Shown here: positions 5,986 to 8,225 of the stretch, one piece after another | Layout: the number at the start of each line of letters is the position of its first letter | How positions within the stretch are numbered: position 1 is the first letter of the stretch | From: Chloroflexota bacterium | GTDB lineage: Bacteria; Chloroflexota; Anaerolineae; JAADDB01 | Direction: 5' to 3' | DNA length: 8,225 nucleotides | Assembly: GCA_013154135.1 (NCBI GenBank) | Contig: JAADDB010000106.1 | Location: 1 to 8,225 of the forward strand | Program-made: the position numbers and the translations under genes | The notes under the pieces: generated by a model | Told to the model about the DNA's origin: nothing | What the model saw: the letters and a program-made list of their open reading frames with translations, nothing else | Database searches by the model: none

Positions 5986-7596
5986 GTACGCCCCATCCCC
6001 CTTGATGACCGCGGGAAGGGTCTTCAGGAGGATCCACAGGTCCCGCTTGAGGGAGTAGTTGCGGATGTAGTCCACTTCGATTTCCAGGCGTTCCTGGAAG
6101 CTCAGGTCGCCCCGTCCGTTCACCTGCACCGGGCCGGTGATGCCCGGTTTGAGGGCCAGCCGTTCTCGTTCCTCCGGTGTGTAGCGCTCCACCAGCCAAG
6201 CGATCTCCGGCCGAGGTCCTACTAAGCTCATGTCCCCCTTCAACACATTGAAAATCTGGGGGAGCTCATCGATGCTCCAGCGGCGGATGAACTTTCCCAC
6301 CCGGGTGCGACGGGGGTCGTTCTTGAACTTGTACGCGGGCACTTCCAGGTGTTCGATGTCCAGGATCTGGGGCAGGAGCTCGTCCGCGTTGTGGACCATG
6401 GAACGGAATTTGTAGATGGTGAAGGGTCGACCGTTCTCCCCGATGCGCGTTTGTTTGAAGAGGATGGGCCCGGGCGAGTCGAGTTTGATGGCGATGGCTG
6501 TGATGAGCATGATGGGCCAGGTGATCAGGAGGAGCAACAGCGCGCCGACGATGTCCATAGCCCGTTTGAGAAGTCGTTGTCTGAGAGTGAGCACCGGTTT
6601 CCGGCTGGGGTCTGACCGGCGGGCGAAGGATATTTGCCCTGCCAGGAATCCCATGCCCAGGGCCAACGCTCGGGCCGGCAGGTAGATGAACGCGTAGGGC
6701 AGAATGGCCGGATCGCGCCGCGCGATTTTCGCCAGGAAGGGAAGGGAGGAGAGGTAGAAGAGCCCGAGCAGGGCTGCCGGAATCCAGCGGGCCCACGGGA
6801 AGAGGATGGCCGGGATGAGGGAGAGGATGAGAAGGCCTATGAGAAGGATCTGGACTTTCAGGACCGGTGGGGTATGGGTGTCGTGGAACAGGCGTTCCGG
6901 AAGCCAGCGGGTGAGCAGGGCTTTGTAGTAGCCGATGGAGAACTTCCGGCGGATATAGTCCCAAAGGCGTTCGTTGTGGTGGTGGTACACCCGGGCCTCG
7001 GGCACGAAGAGCATTTTGTACCCCTTTTGGGCCAGGCGGAAGGAGAACTCCTGATCTTCCACCGAGGCCACGGGGAACACGGTGTCGAATCCCCCGTTGG
7101 AGAGGAACACGTCCCGGCGATAGGCCGCGCTGTAGGTGTCGATGAAGTCGATGTACTTGAACCGCTTCATGCGGTCATAGCGGTCTTCGTACTCTTGCTG
7201 CACAAATCGGGCCATGGGAGCCTTTTGACGGGTCAGATAGGCCCCTTTTGTCCCCACCACATCCGGGTCCTCAAAGGGAGCGGTCATCCGTTCGATCCAC
7301 TCGGGAATGGGCGCACAATCCGCGTCGGTGAAGAGGACGATATCCCCGGAAGCGACGGCCACTCCCGCGTTGCGCGCGGCGGCCGGGCCCTGATTCGGTT
7401 GTTCCAGGACTTTGTCCGCGTATTGGGCTGCAATGCGGGCTGTGTTGTCCGTTGAACCGTCATCGACGACGATGATCTCGTACCGGTCTCTCGGGACGGT
7501 CTGTCGGTTCAGGGCCTTCAGCGTTTCTTCCAACGTGTCTTCCGCGTTGTAGGCCGGAATGATGACGGAATAGCGTAACTCGTGCGTTTCGTTCAT
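5983..7596 (-). CDS. Bifunctional fusion: family 2 glycosyltransferase plus WcaJ/PglC-type phosphoglycosyl transferase
   Basis: This is a 537-residue protein. Residues 1-240 are a GT2 (GT-A fold) domain: YSVIIPAYN (9-17), IIVVDDGSTDNT (41-52), a metal-binding DAD (91-93) in FTDADCAP, and VEDQEF (179-184) with the likely catalytic-base Asp181. Three hydrophobic stretches follow (about 247-267, 270-290, 300-322). Residues 340-537 are a complete monotopic sugar-phosphate transferase: KRAMDIVGA, the membrane segment with Pro361, DSPGPILFKQTRIGENG (373-389), YKFRSM, the DE pair Asp443-Glu444 in SIDELPQ, SLVGPRP (457-463) and KPGITGPVQVNGR (483-495). The second domain should start a lipid-linked glycan by moving a hexose-1-phosphate from a UDP-sugar to undecaprenyl phosphate. 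The first may add the next sugar. The ATG at 7596 has no clear Shine-Dalgarno, but the domain edge fits and no in-frame start is visible just upstream. It converges with the Wzz-like gene. Confidence 0.9.
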   Translation of the reverse strand: MNETHELRYSVIIPAYNAEDTLEETLKALNRQTVPRDRYEIIVVDDGSTDNTARIAAQYADKVLEQPNQGPAAARNAGVAVASGDIVLFTDADCAPIPEWIERMTAPFEDPDVVGTKGAYLTRQKAPMARFVQQEYEDRYDRMKRFKYIDFIDTYSAAYRRDVFLSNGGFDTVFPVASVEDQEFSFRLAQKGYKMLFVPEARVYHHHNERLWDYIRRKFSIGYYKALLTRWLPERLFHDTHTPPVLKVQILLIGLLILSLIPAILFPWARWIPAALLGLFYLSSLPFLAKIARRDPAILPYAFIYLPARALALGMGFLAGQISFARRSDPSRKPVLTLRQRLLKRAMDIVGALLLLLITWPIMLITAIAIKLDSPGPILFKQTRIGENGRPFTIYKFRSMVHNADELLPQILDIEHLEVPAYKFKNDPRRTRVGKFIRRWSIDELPQIFNVLKGDMSLVGPRPEIAWLVERYTPEERERLALKPGITGPVQVNGRGDLSFQERLEIEVDYIRNYSLKRDLWILLKTLPAVIKGDGAY

Positions 7597-7772
7597 GGTA
7601 TGGTTTGGATGTTGATGCTCTCCCTTCTGTGGGCGTCCATGAGCCTGTTCGCTTTTGTACAGTGTTGGACGTTCAGGCTGCTATGATGTGTCACCAGTTG
7701 GCCGAGTTGTGTCTGGCCGGGGAGGGCTTGGGAGTAGAGATAGTTTGTGTTTCCCCCAAGTTGGCTCTACTG

Positions 7773-7790
7773 AAAAAGGGCAGATGCCCC
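7773..7790 (-). terminator. Short intrinsic-terminator-like hairpin on the minus strand
   Basis: Read leftward, the strand gives GGGGCATCTGCCCTTTTT: a GGGC/GCCC stem with an ATCT loop, extendable by a G-T pair, followed at once by five T. The stem is short, so efficiency may be partial. It lies about 180 bases upstream of the fusion gene start and about 160 bases downstream of the minus-strand promoter candidate. It could end a small RNA or act as an attenuator in a long leader. Confidence 0.4.
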
Positions 7791-7815
7791 GGACGCCGGA
7801 TACATGATGCCAATG

Positions 7816-7885
7816 GGACATCAACTGTCCACCCACGCAAACCTTTATCTTGCCATGGGGCGAGGACATCGACGCCCCGCGGCGT
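7816..7885 (-). other. Hairpin-forming stretch, candidate structured leader or small RNA
   Basis: Two clean stems are present: GGACA (7816-7820) with TGTCC (7826-7830) around a 5-base loop, and ACGCC (7872-7876) with GGCGT (7881-7885) around a 4-base loop. The second competes with an alternative pairing of CGCCCC (7873-7878) with GGGGCG (7857-7862). Both structures lie between the minus-strand promoter and terminator candidates. I could not match the stretch to a known riboswitch class by eye. Confidence 0.3.
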
Positions 7886-7939
7886 GAATTCATCCGCGAC
7901 CGGAGCACGGCCATGTTTTTCAGCCGAGCCAACGTTAAA

Positions 7940-7969
7940 AGTATACCGAAAGTAGGCCCAATGGACCAA
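7940..7969 (-). promoter_or_regulatory. Minus-strand sigma-70-type promoter candidate
   Basis: On the minus strand TTGGTC (7969 to 7964) and TATACT (7945 to 7940) are separated by 18 bp. Initiation would fall near 7933, reading toward the fusion gene and giving a leader of about 335 nt if transcription passes the terminator-like hairpin at 7773-7790. It is the best promoter-like pair I find upstream of that gene. Confidence 0.4.
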
Positions 7970-8026
7970 AGCTCGAACGGTGTGTGGTGTTGGGTGGATG
8001 GACGGGGCTATTGCGTAACGAGTAAG

Positions 8027-8152
8027 GGGCGGGATGCCCGTTGCGGGCCGGGTAGGGCGATTCTCGGCCGTTCACGCACGGTAGAGGCGCCCGGCCGTGC
8101 GCCCTGGGGGATATGTCGGGCCGGAGGCCCACCCCGCGCCTGTGGGGGCGCG
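8027..8152. repeat. Cluster of GC-rich palindromes, possibly a dispersed intergenic repeat
   Basis: Several hairpins follow one another: GCCCG (8036-8040) with CGGGC (8044-8048); an 18-base near-palindrome at 8086-8103, where GGCGC and GCGCC flank CCGGCCGT and one base breaks perfect symmetry; GGGCC (8118-8122) with GGCCC (8126-8130); and CGCGCC (8135-8140) with GGCGCG (8147-8152). GGTAGGGCG (8051-8059) and GGTAGAGGCG (8080-8089) look like degenerate copies of one short motif. Short GTAGGGGCG-type inverted repeats are frequent between genes in Chloroflexota-like genomes, from memory. This looks like a decayed copy. Confidence 0.45.
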
Positions 8153-8225
8153 TCTGGTCTCGTGGGCAATAAGCTTTGCGTTGATTTTTCCCCTGGCCAC
8201 CCACCAGAAACCCTTTTCCGGCACG

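Larger units (their letters stand above)
7597..8225. other. 629-bp region without a supported gene
   Basis: No open frame here has a ribosome-binding site, a recognisable motif or convincing codon use. What it holds is listed separately: a minus-strand promoter candidate (7940-7969), a minus-strand terminator candidate (7773-7790) with hairpins between them, and a cluster of GC-rich palindromes (8027-8152). A weak hairpin (GCAA 8166-8169 with TTGC 8176-8179) followed by TTTTT (8185-8189) lies near the right end. The upstream region of the fusion gene starts here, and any promoter close to 7597 is not obvious. Confidence 0.6.

Noticed and set aside
6634..7455. Open frame of 273 codons on the plus strand
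   Set aside because: Antisense to the GT2-phosphoglycosyl transferase fusion. The product is a charged, Gly-rich shadow without motifs.
7655..7687. Plus-strand promoter from TTGTAC or TTGGAC to TATGAT
   Set aside because: The spacers are 21 and 11 bp, both outside the workable range, and no gene follows.
7815..7860. Cyclic-di-GMP (GEMM) riboswitch suggested by ACGCAAA at about 7835-7841
   Set aside because: Only this short match is present. The conserved GNRA tetraloop helix and its receptor could not be found around it on either strand.
7605..7955. Open frame of 116 codons on the plus strand in the gene-free region
   Set aside because: No ribosome-binding site, unusually many Cys residues, mixed codon use unlike the neighbours, no recognised motif, and it crosses hairpins better explained as non-coding. 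It cannot be fully excluded.
7966..7985. tRNA T-arm-like GTTCGAGC on the minus strand
   Set aside because: The flanking bases do not form the T stem and no acceptor or anticodon stem is nearby.
8166..8189. Intrinsic terminator from GCAA/TTGC followed by TTTTT
   Set aside because: The stem has four mainly weak pairs and the T-run is separated by five bases. No gene ending nearby on the plus strand is visible.
7935..8204. Open frame of 89 codons on the minus strand
   Set aside because: It covers the palindrome cluster and its product is Pro-, Arg- and Gly-rich as expected from GC-rich repeats. No ribosome-binding site seen.

Overview
This window is part of a cell-surface polysaccharide gene cluster from a GC-rich bacterium. 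The Pro-Thr spacer of the form PTPTPT...SPTP in the secreted glycosidase, the DUF2142-like glycosyltransferase and the overall base composition suggest a thermophilic or mesophilic member of the Chloroflexota (Anaerolineae-like). That placement is an inference from style; no marker gene proves it.

Layout: positions 1-81 hold the last 26 codons of an unidentified gene. A flippase-like / LPG-synthase-type membrane protein (82-1065) follows with no gap. After a 228-bp intergenic stretch with a well-formed extended -10 promoter comes a membrane-anchored clan GH-A glycoside hydrolase (1294-3159). This protein has a Pro-Thr linker, a duplicated 21-residue module that carries an LPxTG-like pentapeptide in each copy, and a C-terminal membrane helix. 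It overlaps by 4 bp a GT-C / DUF2142-type polytopic glycosyltransferase (3156-4538). A second promoter (4649-4677) lies ahead of a Wzz/GumC-type polysaccharide co-polymerase (4728-5978). On the minus strand, converging with it at a distance of only 4 bp, is a fusion of a family 2 glycosyltransferase with a WcaJ/PglC-type phosphoglycosyl transferase (5983-7596).

The last 629 bases (7597-8225) contain no gene I can support. They hold a minus-strand promoter candidate, a minus-strand terminator candidate about 160 nt downstream of it, several hairpins between the two, and a GC-rich cluster of imperfect palindromes.

How the genes may work together (inference): the fusion protein would load the first sugar-phosphate on undecaprenyl phosphate and perhaps add the second sugar. 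The GT-C protein would add lipid-linked sugars on the outer face, and the Wzz-like protein would set chain length. The anchored glycosidase would trim or release polymer, as PslG-type hydrolases do in exopolysaccharide operons. The flippase-like protein may act in lipid or lipid-linked sugar handling. No Wzx or Wzy homologue with recognisable motifs is in the window. The points most worth following up are the GT2-phosphoglycosyl transferase fusion, the duplicated LPxTG module, and the structured non-coding region upstream of the fusion gene.
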